From Pseudomonadota bacterium (GTDB taxonomy: Bacteria > Pseudomonadota > Alphaproteobacteria > Acetobacterales > Acetobacteraceae): a DNA stretch of 64,000 nucleotides. Where the stretch lies: positions 50,344 through 114,343 of the forward strand of contig JABBOH010000011.1 of NCBI GenBank assembly GCA_019351895.1, written 5' to 3'. Shown one piece after another: positions 1-8,535 of this stretch (its first letter is position 1; each line of letters begins with the position of its first letter). Under the pieces are notes generated by a model, which saw only the letters and a program-made list of their open reading frames with translations, was not told where the DNA came from and did no database searches. The position numbers and the translations under genes are program-made.

Positions 1-397
1 TGACGAGGTCGACGAGGCGCCCGAAGATCGCGTCGGTGATGCCGCCGTAATAGCCGACGAGAGCGCCGATGACGGTGCCGATGATCAACGACGGGACGGT
101 GCAGAAGAGCGCGATCTGGATATCGACCTGCGCCGCCCAGATGATGCGCGACAGCACGTCGCGGCCAAAGTTGTCGGTGCCCAAAAGGTGGGTCCATCGT
201 GGCCCGACCTGGAGGTTATTGTAGTCGAATGCGAGCGGGTCGTAGGGCGCGATCAACCCCGGGGCCACCGCGCAGACGAGGAAGAACAGCGTGATGACGA
301 TGCCGAGGGCGAGCGGGACGGAGATTTTGACCCGTCTGCGGCGCGGCACGACCTCCTCGTCCGGGACCTCCGAGAGCGTGGGCGCGGCGCCGCTCAT
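1..397 (-). CDS. Dipeptide/oligopeptide ABC transporter permease, DppC/OppC-like (partial, runs off left edge)
   Basis: N-terminal 132 residues of an inner-membrane permease; the rest lies beyond base 1. The visible part has a charged cytoplasmic N-terminus, a first hydrophobic segment (about residues 27-45), then the DppC-typical stretch ending in HLLGTDNFGRDVLSR and the start of the second membrane segment. The ATG follows a GAGGG Shine-Dalgarno and lies 10 nt after the stop of the DppB-like gene. It would pair with that permease and the upstream binding protein to import peptides or other small solutes. The ATPase genes should follow outside the window. The ORF track omits it because it has no stop inside the window. 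Confidence 0.88.
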   Translation of the reverse strand, partial: MSGAAPTLSEVPDEEVVPRRRRVKISVPLALGIVITLFFLVCAVAPGLIAPYDPLAFDYNNLQVGPRWTHLLGTDNFGRDVLSRIIWAAQVDIQIALFCTVPSLIIGTVIGALVGYYGGITDAIFGRLVDLV

Positions 398-407
398 CCG
401 TGCACCC

Positions 408-1340
408 TCATGAGTTCAGCCTGGGATCGAGCCAGCTTTCGGCGATGTCGGTGAGCAGAAAGACGATCGACACCATGACGGCGAGCACCAGCGTGACGCC
501 CTGCACGACCGGGTAGTCGCGCCCGAAGATCGCTTCCACAAGCAATCCGCCGATCCCGGGGACCGCGAAGACGTTCTCGACGATCACGGTGTTGCCGAGC
601 AGCGTGCCGATGTTGAGCCCGAACAGCGCGAGCGTCGTGATCAGAGAATTGCGCAGCACATGGCCGGTCAGCACCCGCCAGGGCGCGATGCCCTTGGCGC
701 GCGCGAACTCCACATATTCGGCTCGCAGCACGCCGATGACGGTGCTCCGCAGGCTGCGCATCAGGATCGCGGCGAGGCCGACGCCGAGGGTCAGCGCCGG
801 CAGGATCAGGTGGTAGAGCCCGCTCCAGAAGCCGCTGCCGATCCCACCCACCGGGAACCAGTGCAGTTGGGCGCCCAGGAACCCCAGCATGAGCAGCCCG
901 ATGTAGAACACGGGCGTTGACAGCCCCACCTGGAAGACACCGCGCAGCGCCACATCGCTCGCGCGGTTCTGACGCAAGGCGGCGACGAAGGCGAGCGGCA
1001 GCGCCAGGATCAACGCGAACGCCGCCGCCATCACGACCAGGGCGAGCGTTACCGGCAGGCGGCGCGCGATGACCTCGGTCACCGGAATGCGCTCGCTGAC
1101 CGAGATACCGAGGTCGCCATGCAGCAGGCGCCCGACGAACAGCAGGAATTGCACCCAGATCGGCCGGTTGAAGCCGAGTTGGGCGTTGATGCGGGCGAGC
1201 GCTTCCGGCGTAGCATGAATGCCGAGCAAAGCTGCCGCCGGATTACCGGGCAGCAGCCGGATCAGCACGAAGACGACGACCCCGATCAGAATGAAGGTCG
1301 GGATCATCTGCAGCAGGCGGCCGGGAAGTCTCGCCAGCAT
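408..1340 (-). CDS. Dipeptide/oligopeptide ABC transporter permease, DppB/OppB-like
   Basis: A 310-residue inner-membrane permease of the DppB/OppB family with about six hydrophobic segments. The N-terminus has the family pattern VFVLIRLLPGNPA. The EAA loop that contacts the ATPase is visible near residue 215 as YVEFARAKGI. The start ATG is preceded by an AGGAGG that overlaps the stop of the binding-protein gene, so the two are translated together. It forms the channel with the partial DppC-like protein downstream. Family assignment is secure. Substrate is unknown; relatives carry dipeptides, glutathione, nickel chelates or opine-like compounds. Confidence 0.92.
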   Translation of the reverse strand: MLARLPGRLLQMIPTFILIGVVVFVLIRLLPGNPAAALLGIHATPEALARINAQLGFNRPIWVQFLLFVGRLLHGDLGISVSERIPVTEVIARRLPVTLALVVMAAAFALILALPLAFVAALRQNRASDVALRGVFQVGLSTPVFYIGLLMLGFLGAQLHWFPVGGIGSGFWSGLYHLILPALTLGVGLAAILMRSLRSTVIGVLRAEYVEFARAKGIAPWRVLTGHVLRNSLITTLALFGLNIGTLLGNTVIVENVFAVPGIGGLLVEAIFGRDYPVVQGVTLVLAVMVSIVFLLTDIAESWLDPRLNS

Positions 1341-1351
1341 GATACCGCCTC

Positions 1352-2941
1352 CTACTTCTGGATATAGGCCTCGTCGAAGATGTCGTTGCCGAGCGGGCTT
1401 TGCTTGAAACCGATGACGGTCTTGCGCGTGGCCGCGGCGAACGGCGTCTCGTAAAGGAAGAACTCGGGAGCGTTGGCGACGTAGATCTGCTGGATCTTCT
1501 TGTACTCCGCGGTGCGCTTCGCAGGATCCAGTTCAGTCTGGCTCTGCTCGAACAGCTTGTCGACCTCGTCGTTCTTCCAGCCGCTGTACTGGCTCTTGAT
1601 GTTCGGATAATAGGCCGCGTAGTCGGTGAGCTCGTTCGGGTCCGCAATATCGTTCGTCCAGTAGGCGGAGAGGATCTGGAAGTCGCTGCTGTTGCGGTGG
1701 TTGTCGAGCGTCGTTTCGTCCATCTGCTGGATCTTGAGCTTGACGCCGAGCGCCGCCCACATCTGCTGGATCATCGTCAGCGTCGTCGTGTCATTGGCTT
1801 TCCCGGCCTGGGCAAGCGCCGTCAGCGTAAAGCCCTTGTCATAACCGGCCTCCTTCAGAAGCTGCTTGGCCTTGGCCATGTCGAAGGGATAGGCGGGGCC
1901 GTCGCCGCCATAGTAGTCCGGCGTCGCGGACGACAAATACGAGTGCATCGGCGTGCCGAGGCCGTGCGTCACGACCTGGATGATGGCCTTCTTGCTGATG
2001 GCGTAGTTGAGCGCCTGCCGCACCTTGACGTTGCTGAGCGGGTTCGGCGTGCCGTCCTTTAATGTCGGCATCGCGTTCAGCTGCAGGTAGGTCACCTGGG
2101 TCGAGGGGAATAGATCCATCGTGATGTTCGGATCGGACTGCAACTCCTTGACGCGCTCGTAGGGGATGAACTCTGTGGCGTCGATCTGGCCTGCCTGCAA
2201 CTGCAGGATGCGCGTCGCGTCGTCGGGGACGATGGTGAGATCGACCTCATCGAGATAGGGCAGATGCCGCCCCGCGGAATCCGTGCCGAAATAATACGGG
2301 TTGCGCTTCAGCACCATCTTGCTGCCACGCTGCCAGGAACTCAGCACGAAGGGGCCGCTGCCGATCGGATGCAGGGCGAAATTGTTCGCCTTCTCCGTGT
2401 CCGTCGTGCCCTTCGCAGCCTCGAACAGCTTGTGCGGCATGATGGCGGAGTTGAAGGTCGCGAGCGCCGCCGGGATGCTGGGGTCGGGGTTCTTCAGCGT
2501 GATGACGATGGTGTGGTCGTCGGGCGCGGCGACATTGGCGATGGAGACGAGCAGGAAGTTCCAGATGCCGTTGTTCGGGTTGCGCGCGCGGTTCAGAGAC
2601 CAGATGACGTCGTCGGTCGTGACCGGGCTGCCATCGGCGAACTTCGCACCCTGACGGAGCGTCAGCGTATAGGTCTTGCCGTCGGGGGAGGCGCTCCACT
2701 TTGTCGCCAAGCCGGGGACGAGGCTTTGTCCATCCGGCCCCGGCAGGATCAGCGTGCTGTAGAGGTTGGTCAGGATCCAAATGTCGGCGTTGGCGTTGTT
2801 CAGCACGGGGTCGAGAATCTCGGAGTCCGTATTGCGCGCGAAGCGCAATGTCCCGCCCATGACGGGGTCGGCATAGGCGGCAGCATTCAGCGCGAAGAGC
2901 GTGCCCAGCGCGAATGCGGTTCGTAACAACAACGACTTCAT
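1352..2941 (-). CDS. ABC transporter periplasmic substrate-binding protein, family 5 (DppA/OppA-like)
   Basis: A 529-residue extracytoplasmic solute-binding protein. Residues 1-24 form a Sec signal peptide with probable cleavage after AYA. The mature protein has the SBP_bac_5 signature near TLRFARNTDSEILDP and the usual GTLR...LTLRQGAKFADGSPVTTDDV region. It captures substrate for the DppB/DppC-like permeases encoded immediately downstream. The gene is first of the transport operon but points the same way as the catabolic genes at 3.2-8.0 kb, so it may be read through from them. The SD (GCAGGA) lies in one arm of a 10-bp long-range inverted repeat (separate entry). Confidence 0.92.
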   Translation of the reverse strand: MKSLLLRTAFALGTLFALNAAAYADPVMGGTLRFARNTDSEILDPVLNNANADIWILTNLYSTLILPGPDGQSLVPGLATKWSASPDGKTYTLTLRQGAKFADGSPVTTDDVIWSLNRARNPNNGIWNFLLVSIANVAAPDDHTIVITLKNPDPSIPAALATFNSAIMPHKLFEAAKGTTDTEKANNFALHPIGSGPFVLSSWQRGSKMVLKRNPYYFGTDSAGRHLPYLDEVDLTIVPDDATRILQLQAGQIDATEFIPYERVKELQSDPNITMDLFPSTQVTYLQLNAMPTLKDGTPNPLSNVKVRQALNYAISKKAIIQVVTHGLGTPMHSYLSSATPDYYGGDGPAYPFDMAKAKQLLKEAGYDKGFTLTALAQAGKANDTTTLTMIQQMWAALGVKLKIQQMDETTLDNHRNSSDFQILSAYWTNDIADPNELTDYAAYYPNIKSQYSGWKNDEVDKLFEQSQTELDPAKRTAEYKKIQQIYVANAPEFFLYETPFAAATRKTVIGFKQSPLGNDIFDEAYIQK

Positions 2942-3040
2942 GAATTCCTGCCCCGATTGATACTACCGAGCCCAAGCCCGAGTTATCACAAAGCCTAGAG
3001 GGGCCGCATAAAGTGAGTCAAATACAATGCGCAGGAATTC
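2942..3040 (-). promoter_or_regulatory. Leader of the binding-protein gene with anti-Shine-Dalgarno inverted repeat
   Basis: GAATTCCTGC (2942-2951) and GCAGGAATTC (3031-3040) are perfect 10-bp complements. On the minus-strand RNA the proximal copy contains the SD and abuts the ATG, so pairing would hide the ribosome site. A possible -35 TTGACT at 3016-3021 lies between the arms; if that is the promoter, the distal arm would not be transcribed. The remaining gap up to 3196 shows nothing else clear. Confidence 0.35.
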
Positions 3041-3196
3041 GGTGAAGATCGGGCGAAATCCCGCATAGCTCTGAACAAACTCCATGCACCCGTACACAAA
3101 ACAGGCAAAGCCCAAAGATTTCGTCGCGCGTGAATGATCGTCGCTTCAGGCCCGCCGAAAACGCACCAAGCCATTCGCTGTTCCCATCCCGGCAGC

Positions 3197-4594
3197 CTAG
3201 GCTGCCTTCGGCGGTCCATTTTGTTGACCGAGCAACTCGATATAGCGGATCCAGGCCTGGACGCCGTCGCGCAGGCGGCCAAGCCGAAAGAACTCGTTGG
3301 GCGCGTGGTAATCTTCGTCCGAAGTCGCGAAGGAGAAGAACACGGTTTCGATGCCGAGCCGGTGCCTAAAGATGCCGCCGATGGGAACCGTCGCGCCCAT
3401 GCGCACGGGGAGGGTGGGACGCCCGAAGGCTTCCTCCAGAACCTGCATCGCGAGGCGCAGGCCGGCATGGTCGGGCGGCACCGCGACGGCCAAAGCGCCG
3501 CCCGGTTCCCGCACCACGCTCACCCTGACCCCCGGAGGACAATATCGATGGAGATGCCGCTCGATGCAGGCGAGGATGTCGTCAGGCCGCTGATCGGGCA
3601 CCAGACGGCAGGTGATCTTGGCGTGCGCCTCAGACGGAATGACGGTCTTGGAGCCGGGACCGCTGTAGCCGCCCCAAAGCCCGTTAAGCTCCAGCGTCGG
3701 ACGCAGCCAGTTGCGCTCCAGCATCGTCCAGCCGGTCTCGCCCGCTGCCTCGGGCGCGCCGACCGAGCGCAGATACTCGGCCTCGTCGAAGGGAATTTCG
3801 GTCAGCAGCCGCCGCTCCTCGGCCGTCGGCGGATGCACCGCGCCGTAGAACCCCTCCACGGTGACCGCGCCCTTATCGTCATGCAGGCTGGCAAGCAGCC
3901 GGCTCATCGCCTGGAGAGGGTTCGCGACGGAACCGCCATGACGCCCGGAATGCAGGTCCTTCTCGGCGCCCGTCACCGTCAGTTCCAGCGCGCAGATGCC
4001 GCGGCTCGCGACCGCGATGGTCGGCAGATCGGCCCGCCACGTCGCGCCATCGGCCGAGAGCACGAAATCGGCCGCCAGGTCTCCGGCGTGTTCGGCCACG
4101 AAAGCATCGAGATGGGCGCTGCCGATTTCCTCCTCGCCCTCGATCAGCAGCTTGACGTTCACGGGCAGCGAGCCGGTCGTCTGCAGGAAGGCGGCAAGCG
4201 CCGAGAGCGCCACGACGACCGGCCCCTTATCATCCGAGACGCCTCGCCCGTAGAGCCGGTCATCGGCTACCTTTGGCTCGAAGGGCGGCGTGCGCCATTT
4301 CTCCAGGGGATCAGGCGGCTGCACATCGTAATGACCGTAGATGAGGATCGTGGGCTTCCCCGGCGCGTGCAGCCAATCGGCCGACACGACCGGATGACCG
4401 GCGGTCGGCTGCACCGCCACATGCTCAAGCCCGCAACGCTCCATCTCACTGGCCAGGAAAGCCGCGCCCCGCGCCATGTCCGCCGCATAGGCAGGGTCCG
4501 TGCTCACGCTCGGGATCGCCGCGAAGCGGCGCAGCGTGTCGAGGATCGCGTCCTGCTGCGCCTCCGCCCATCTCTGTTGTTCCGTGCGGCTCAT
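3197..4594 (-). CDS. M20 family metallopeptidase (dipeptidase/amidohydrolase-like)
   Basis: A 465-residue cytoplasmic M20 zinc peptidase (ArgE/DapE/CPG2 superfamily, dipeptidase subgroup). Metal-site motifs are visible in order: IYGHYDVQPPDP, GRGVSDDKGP, the catalytic and ligand glutamates in EGEEEIGS, and the C-terminal histidine in DEDYHAPNEFF. The lid domain lies roughly at residues 200-350. The ORF track begins too far upstream; the chosen ATG (MSRTEQQRW) overlaps the stop of the SDR gene as ATGA. It probably hydrolyses a peptide or N-acyl bond in a compound brought in by the neighbouring ABC transporter. The actual substrate cannot be read from sequence. Confidence 0.9.
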   Translation of the reverse strand: MSRTEQQRWAEAQQDAILDTLRRFAAIPSVSTDPAYAADMARGAAFLASEMERCGLEHVAVQPTAGHPVVSADWLHAPGKPTILIYGHYDVQPPDPLEKWRTPPFEPKVADDRLYGRGVSDDKGPVVVALSALAAFLQTTGSLPVNVKLLIEGEEEIGSAHLDAFVAEHAGDLAADFVLSADGATWRADLPTIAVASRGICALELTVTGAEKDLHSGRHGGSVANPLQAMSRLLASLHDDKGAVTVEGFYGAVHPPTAEERRLLTEIPFDEAEYLRSVGAPEAAGETGWTMLERNWLRPTLELNGLWGGYSGPGSKTVIPSEAHAKITCRLVPDQRPDDILACIERHLHRYCPPGVRVSVVREPGGALAVAVPPDHAGLRLAMQVLEEAFGRPTLPVRMGATVPIGGIFRHRLGIETVFFSFATSDEDYHAPNEFFRLGRLRDGVQAWIRYIELLGQQNGPPKAA

Positions 4595-5334
4595 TTGCCG
4601 CCATCCACACTCAGCGTCTGCCCGCTGATCCAGCCCGCCTGTCCGCTCGCGAAGAACAGCACGGCGTGGGTAATATCCTCGACTGTGCCCGTGCGACGCA
4701 GGGCGATGGCTTCGACCAGCCGCCTTTGCCCGTCGGCGCCGTACGCCTCCCACTGCCGCTCGGTCGTCGGGTTGGATCGCACGAAGCCGGGCGCCACGCT
4801 GTTCACGGTGATGCCGAACGGCCCCAACTCATGTGCCAGTTGCCGTGTCAACCCGATCTCCCCCGCCTTTGCCGCCGCATAGGCCTGGATGCCAGTGAGG
4901 CTCACACCGATTCCGGCACCGCTCGAGATGGTGACGATGCGGCCATAGCCCTTGTCCTTCATGCCCGGCACGACCGCCTGCGCCATCAGGAAGGCGCCGG
5001 TGAGATTGACCGCGAGGATCGCCTGCCACTCCGGCAGCGTCACCTCCTCCACCGGTTTGCCCGCCTGCCCGCAGACGCCGCCTGCGCTATGCACCAGAAT
5101 ATCGACGGGCCCGAAGCCGCGCACGATAGCCGTCACGGCGTCGGCGTCCGTCACGTCCAGTTGTGCGGTTTCAAGATGCTCCTGCCCAGCGGCGGTCTCC
5201 GCCAGACCGGCGGCGTTGATGTCGCAGCCGAGCACGGTTGCACCCAATCCCGCGAAGGCGTGCGCGATCCCGCGACCGATGCCGTGCCCGGCGCCGGTGA
5301 CGATGACGCGCCGCCCTTCAAAGCCGATCCGCAT
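4591..5334 (-). CDS. Short-chain dehydrogenase/reductase (SDR)
   Basis: A 247-residue classical SDR that would oxidise or reduce an alcohol/ketone with NAD(P). The Rossmann motif GAGHGIG is at about residues 15-21, NAG is replaced by HSAGG, and the catalytic YxxxK appears as YAAAK near residue 147. The C-terminus has the usual SGQTLSVDGG. The start chosen here (MRIGFEG) gives a TGATG overlap with the ketopantoate-reductase-like gene and drops 16 unlikely residues from the ORF track call. It is coupled on both sides within a five-gene minus-strand operon. Substrate unknown. Confidence 0.88.
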   Translation of the reverse strand: MRIGFEGRRVIVTGAGHGIGRGIAHAFAGLGATVLGCDINAAGLAETAAGQEHLETAQLDVTDADAVTAIVRGFGPVDILVHSAGGVCGQAGKPVEEVTLPEWQAILAVNLTGAFLMAQAVVPGMKDKGYGRIVTISSGAGIGVSLTGIQAYAAAKAGEIGLTRQLAHELGPFGITVNSVAPGFVRSNPTTERQWEAYGADGQRRLVEAIALRRTGTVEDITHAVLFFASGQAGWISGQTLSVDGGK

Positions 5335-6362
5335 CACGCACCCTCCGCCACGGCAGTCGCCAAGGCCGTCAGATTGTCGCACGTCAGCGCGCGATCCCCG
5401 TCCTCGACCTCGTGGATCATGGCGATGAGGCGCGCGGTCACGGGGGTCGCGATGCCCAAGCCCGCGCCCTCGGTCACGATCGGGCCGAGTTGCGCATCCA
5501 CCTCTGTCTTGCGCTTCCGCACAGCGAGATCGCGCCAGATGCCGCTATGGGATTTGGCCGAGCGGCGGTTGAAGGCGACCATCTCCTCCATCGAGGCATC
5601 GACCGCTTGCGCCGCGCCGCCCGGCGCGAAGGCCGCCGGATCGAAGCCGTTGAAGCCGCGCGGCCGAATGTTCTTGGCCGCCGCGACCGCCATTGCCTCC
5701 CGCGCCGTTGCGGCCAGCACGACCCGATGCTCCCGCATGGCGAGCACATCGGCGATCGAATCGTCCGTGACGGCGGTCGCGAACAGCAGCGCGCCATAGC
5801 CGAGCTTGCCCCAGAGGTAGCCAAGAATATCGTCGGTCACGATTGCGCCCGGCTCGAACAGGGTCAGCAGGCGATGCAACGCCTCCGCGCGGGCCGTCAC
5901 GCGGCCATCGACCTCACCAAGGACGCAAGCGCCGCGGCCGCCGTACAGGATGCGCCCCGGACCCATGTAGTCGGCACCGAAGTTGATGAAGGCGCCAACG
6001 ACGTTCTCGATTCCCAAAACGCTGCCGATGACGAATTCGTTGAGGCCGTTCTGGAAAGAGGCGACATAGCCGTCCTCCGCCAGATGCGGCCGCAGCGCGC
6101 GCGACGCGGCTTCCGTATGATGCGCCTTCACGCAGAGCAGGATCCGCGAGAAATGCCCGGTTACATCCTGCGGCAAGGCGGCCCGCACGGGCACGGTGAA
6201 TTCCTCGATCGGCCCTTCGATCGAGAGCCCGCCTTCGTTCATGGCGGCGACGTGGTCCGCCGCATTGTCGACGAACAGAACATCCTGCCCGGCCCGCACG
6301 AGATAAGCGCCGATCGTGCCCCCGATGGCCCCGGCGCCCCAGATTAGGACCGTCTCGCTCAC
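5334..6362 (-). CDS. Ketopantoate reductase family protein (ApbA/PanE-like)
   Basis: A 342-residue 2-dehydropantoate 2-reductase family oxidoreductase. The N-terminal Rossmann fold has the motif GAGAIGGTIG, followed by a conserved CVKAHHTE segment. A C-terminal helical ApbA_C domain starts near residue 180. The start is taken as the GTG (MSETVLIWG) that overlaps the creatininase-family stop by four bases, rather than the GTG two codons upstream. Catabolic context argues against a pantothenate role; paralogues of this family often act on 2-oxo acids or lactones in degradation operons. Function beyond the family is inferred. Confidence 0.82.
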   Translation of the reverse strand: MSETVLIWGAGAIGGTIGAYLVRAGQDVLFVDNAADHVAAMNEGGLSIEGPIEEFTVPVRAALPQDVTGHFSRILLCVKAHHTEAASRALRPHLAEDGYVASFQNGLNEFVIGSVLGIENVVGAFINFGADYMGPGRILYGGRGACVLGEVDGRVTARAEALHRLLTLFEPGAIVTDDILGYLWGKLGYGALLFATAVTDDSIADVLAMREHRVVLAATAREAMAVAAAKNIRPRGFNGFDPAAFAPGGAAQAVDASMEEMVAFNRRSAKSHSGIWRDLAVRKRKTEVDAQLGPIVTEGAGLGIATPVTARLIAMIHEVEDGDRALTCDNLTALATAVAEGA

Positions 6363-7060
6363 GCCCACGGTCCCTCGATCAGAGCGCGCGTCTCCTCGAC
6401 CGCCGCCGCCCAGATGGCGAGCATGTCCTCGTCGCTGCGCTGATAGAGGCCGCCATAATTGCCGTCCTGCAGCATCAACCGTACACCCGCCGGGTCATGC
6501 AGGCGCAGCCGCTCCAGATCGATCATCGGCTTCTGCGTGTCCGGGCCTCGGATATTCGCGAGCCGCGTCCAGGGGAAGTTCTCCATCCAGGAGGCGTGGG
6601 AGGCGACGGGATCGGTCTTCTGCACCATCTCCCAGGTTCGCGGCGCATTCCACCAGCTATGGAAACGCACCGTGGTGCCGGGATGATCGGCCATCCACTC
6701 GATCGCGAAGGCACCGGCGGGCGCGTTGCCGCCATGGCCGTTGCAGAGCAGAATCCGCCGGAAGCCGCTGCGATGAAGCCCGTCGAGAATGTCGCGGATG
6801 ACGCGGATATAGGTTTCCATCCGCAGCGACACGGTGCCGGGAAAATCCTGGAAATAGGGTGTGAGACCGTAGGCCAGCACCGGAAAGACCGGCACACCGA
6901 GCGGCTCGGCCGCTTCCAGCGCCACGCGCTCGCTCAGGATGCTGTCGACCGACAGGCTGAGATAGGCGTGCTGTTCGGTGCTGCCCAAGGGGACGACGCA
7001 ACGATCGTCGTTCCGCAGGTAGGTCTCGACCTGCATCCAGTTCATATCGCTCAGCCGCAT
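6359..7060 (-). CDS. Creatininase family protein
   Basis: A 233-residue member of the creatininase/creatinine amidohydrolase family, metal-dependent hydrolases of cyclic amides and related bonds. The metal-site motifs appear as GSTEQH (near residue 27), a following SVD, NGHGGN (near residue 108) and SHASWMEN. The usual HGxHLP after EQH is degenerate here (HAYLSL), so specificity probably differs from creatininase. The ATG follows an AGGAGG that lies inside the end of the upstream GntR gene, giving a 10-nt overlap. It is the first enzyme gene of the operon after the regulator. Confidence 0.85.
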   Translation of the reverse strand: MRLSDMNWMQVETYLRNDDRCVVPLGSTEQHAYLSLSVDSILSERVALEAAEPLGVPVFPVLAYGLTPYFQDFPGTVSLRMETYIRVIRDILDGLHRSGFRRILLCNGHGGNAPAGAFAIEWMADHPGTTVRFHSWWNAPRTWEMVQKTDPVASHASWMENFPWTRLANIRGPDTQKPMIDLERLRLHDPAGVRLMLQDGNYGGLYQRSDEDMLAIWAAAVEETRALIEGPWA

Positions 7061-8052
7061 GGAACCTCCTGTGTCATGGCGGGGACCGGCCTATGCCTCA
7101 GCGCATGCAGCATCGGCAGGACGTTGCGTTCGACATCGCTCGGGTCAGGGGAATGCCGGTATTCGAGGGCCGGGAAGCCTTTGGGAAGGCGGTCCAGCAG
7201 CGCCTCGGCTCCGGTCGAGTAGACAACGATATCAGCGCTCGCCAGCACCGCGCCGAGGTCCGGGGAATCGAGAACGGCTGCCGCTACCTGCGAGACATGC
7301 GGGGCGAAGCGCTCGATGCCCGTCATCATCATCACGAGCCATTCCGGGAACAAGGAAACGACCGCGACCTGGGCGAAGGGGTCAAGCGCCGCCAGCGCCG
7401 CGCGCACCGGCTCGGCCGGCAGAAACCGTATCGCGACGAGCGGCGGCGCCTGTTGGCCGAGCAGTGCCGCGACCTCGGGCCTCCGGTCGGGGATCGTCAG
7501 GACAAGGTCGGCGCTTGCGGCATCCAGCCATGAAGTCGGGTCCGCCCGCAGCGCGTCGAGCGTCACCGGCCACACCTGATCGCCCGGCGGCAGACGCGCC
7601 TCCACCGCCGCGGCGTAGTCCTGGGTCGCCGCCGGAAAGACGCCGACGAAGATCAGGCGCAAGCCTTCGGCCGGCCGCGCCTGCAGCCGCGTGTGAACCA
7701 GAGCCAGGATATCCGGCGTATTGAGGCCCAGCGCCTCCGCGTCGCGCAGCAGCGCATCGATCCGCGACCGCAGCCGCTGGAGCGCCGTCCGCCGGGCCTG
7801 ATCCTCGGTGTGGCTCGACGCGACGAAGGTGCCGGAGCCGCCCCGCCCCTCCAGCAGCTCCGCCTCCTGCAACTCGCGGTAGACGGTCGCGACAGTCATG
7901 GGCGCGATGCCGATCCGGGCCGCGAGTTCCCGGACCGACGGCAGCCGCTCGCCCGGCCGCAGCTCGCCGCAGGCGATGCCGTATCTGATGCGCCCGCGCA
8001 GCTGCACGCCCAGCGGGACGGAGAGCGAACGGTCGAGCGTGAAACTCATCAT
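7051..8052 (-). CDS. GntR family transcriptional regulator with atypical effector domain
   Basis: About 333 residues. The N-terminal winged helix-turn-helix (about residues 10-75) has the GntR pattern GERLPSVRELAARIGIAPMTVATVYRELQ, split here across a longer stretch. The remaining 250 residues do not look like an FCD, UTRA or aminotransferase domain. They resemble a two-lobed periplasmic-binding-protein-like sensor, for example the strand LRLIFVGVFP and the later VVYSTGAEALL. Start codons GTG-ATG-ATG are adjacent; the first ATG is used here. It probably controls the coupled downstream catabolic genes and the divergent small-protein/amidase pair in response to the substrate. That regulatory role is inferred from position. 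Confidence 0.8.
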   Translation of the reverse strand: MMSFTLDRSLSVPLGVQLRGRIRYGIACGELRPGERLPSVRELAARIGIAPMTVATVYRELQEAELLEGRGGSGTFVASSHTEDQARRTALQRLRSRIDALLRDAEALGLNTPDILALVHTRLQARPAEGLRLIFVGVFPAATQDYAAAVEARLPPGDQVWPVTLDALRADPTSWLDAASADLVLTIPDRRPEVAALLGQQAPPLVAIRFLPAEPVRAALAALDPFAQVAVVSLFPEWLVMMMTGIERFAPHVSQVAAAVLDSPDLGAVLASADIVVYSTGAEALLDRLPKGFPALEYRHSPDPSDVERNVLPMLHALRHRPVPAMTQEVPCG

Positions 8053-8265
8053 CACGGAGGTGGCACCGAAGCGATCTCTCCCAGGGAGCCCGAACCGGCC
8101 CCCGTATCAACCAACTAGAACAGAATCCGCCTCATCCCGCAAAACGCAACGACGGACGGGGCGACAGGCTCAGTTCGAAGCAAGGACCATGCCTTCCACC
8201 GCTCCCGCTGGTGCGCCGCTTGCATGCGATCGTGCTAATAGGGTGGAACAGTGGAGGGTCACCAC

Positions 8266-8535
8266 ATGACGACTGAGCCTGCCGATAAAAGCGTCAGCCT
8301 GCCGCCCGAATGGGTCTACCCGCCCCTCGATGCCGCTCAGATCGCGACGACCAACGCACAGCTGGTCGCGGTGGCCGCGCTCCGTCATGGGGACCGGCTG
8401 ACGCCCAGCCAACGCGCCGATCTGACGGCGGCCATCGAGACGCAGACGCGCCACGCCGAGGCGCTGCATCGCGTGCCGCTGCGGAACTCCGACGAGCCCG
8501 CCTTCATCCGTGCGACCCTCGGGGACGGCCGATGA
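8266..8535 (+). CDS. Small protein coupled to amidase (AtzG-like position)
   Basis: An 89-residue mostly helical protein with the C-terminal pattern LHRVPLRNSDEPAF, a form often seen in small proteins encoded directly before amidases. Its stop overlaps the amidase start as ATGA. In the cyanuric-acid pathway AtzG is a small partner of the AtzE amidase, so a similar accessory role in a heteromeric amidase is reasonable, but homology to AtzG is not established here. The ATG at 8266 is preferred to the GTG five codons upstream. It begins the rightward unit divergent from the GntR gene across about 210 bp of promoter DNA. Confidence 0.65.
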   Translation: MTTEPADKSVSLPPEWVYPPLDAAQIATTNAQLVAVAALRHGDRLTPSQRADLTAAIETQTRHAEALHRVPLRNSDEPAFIRATLGDGR

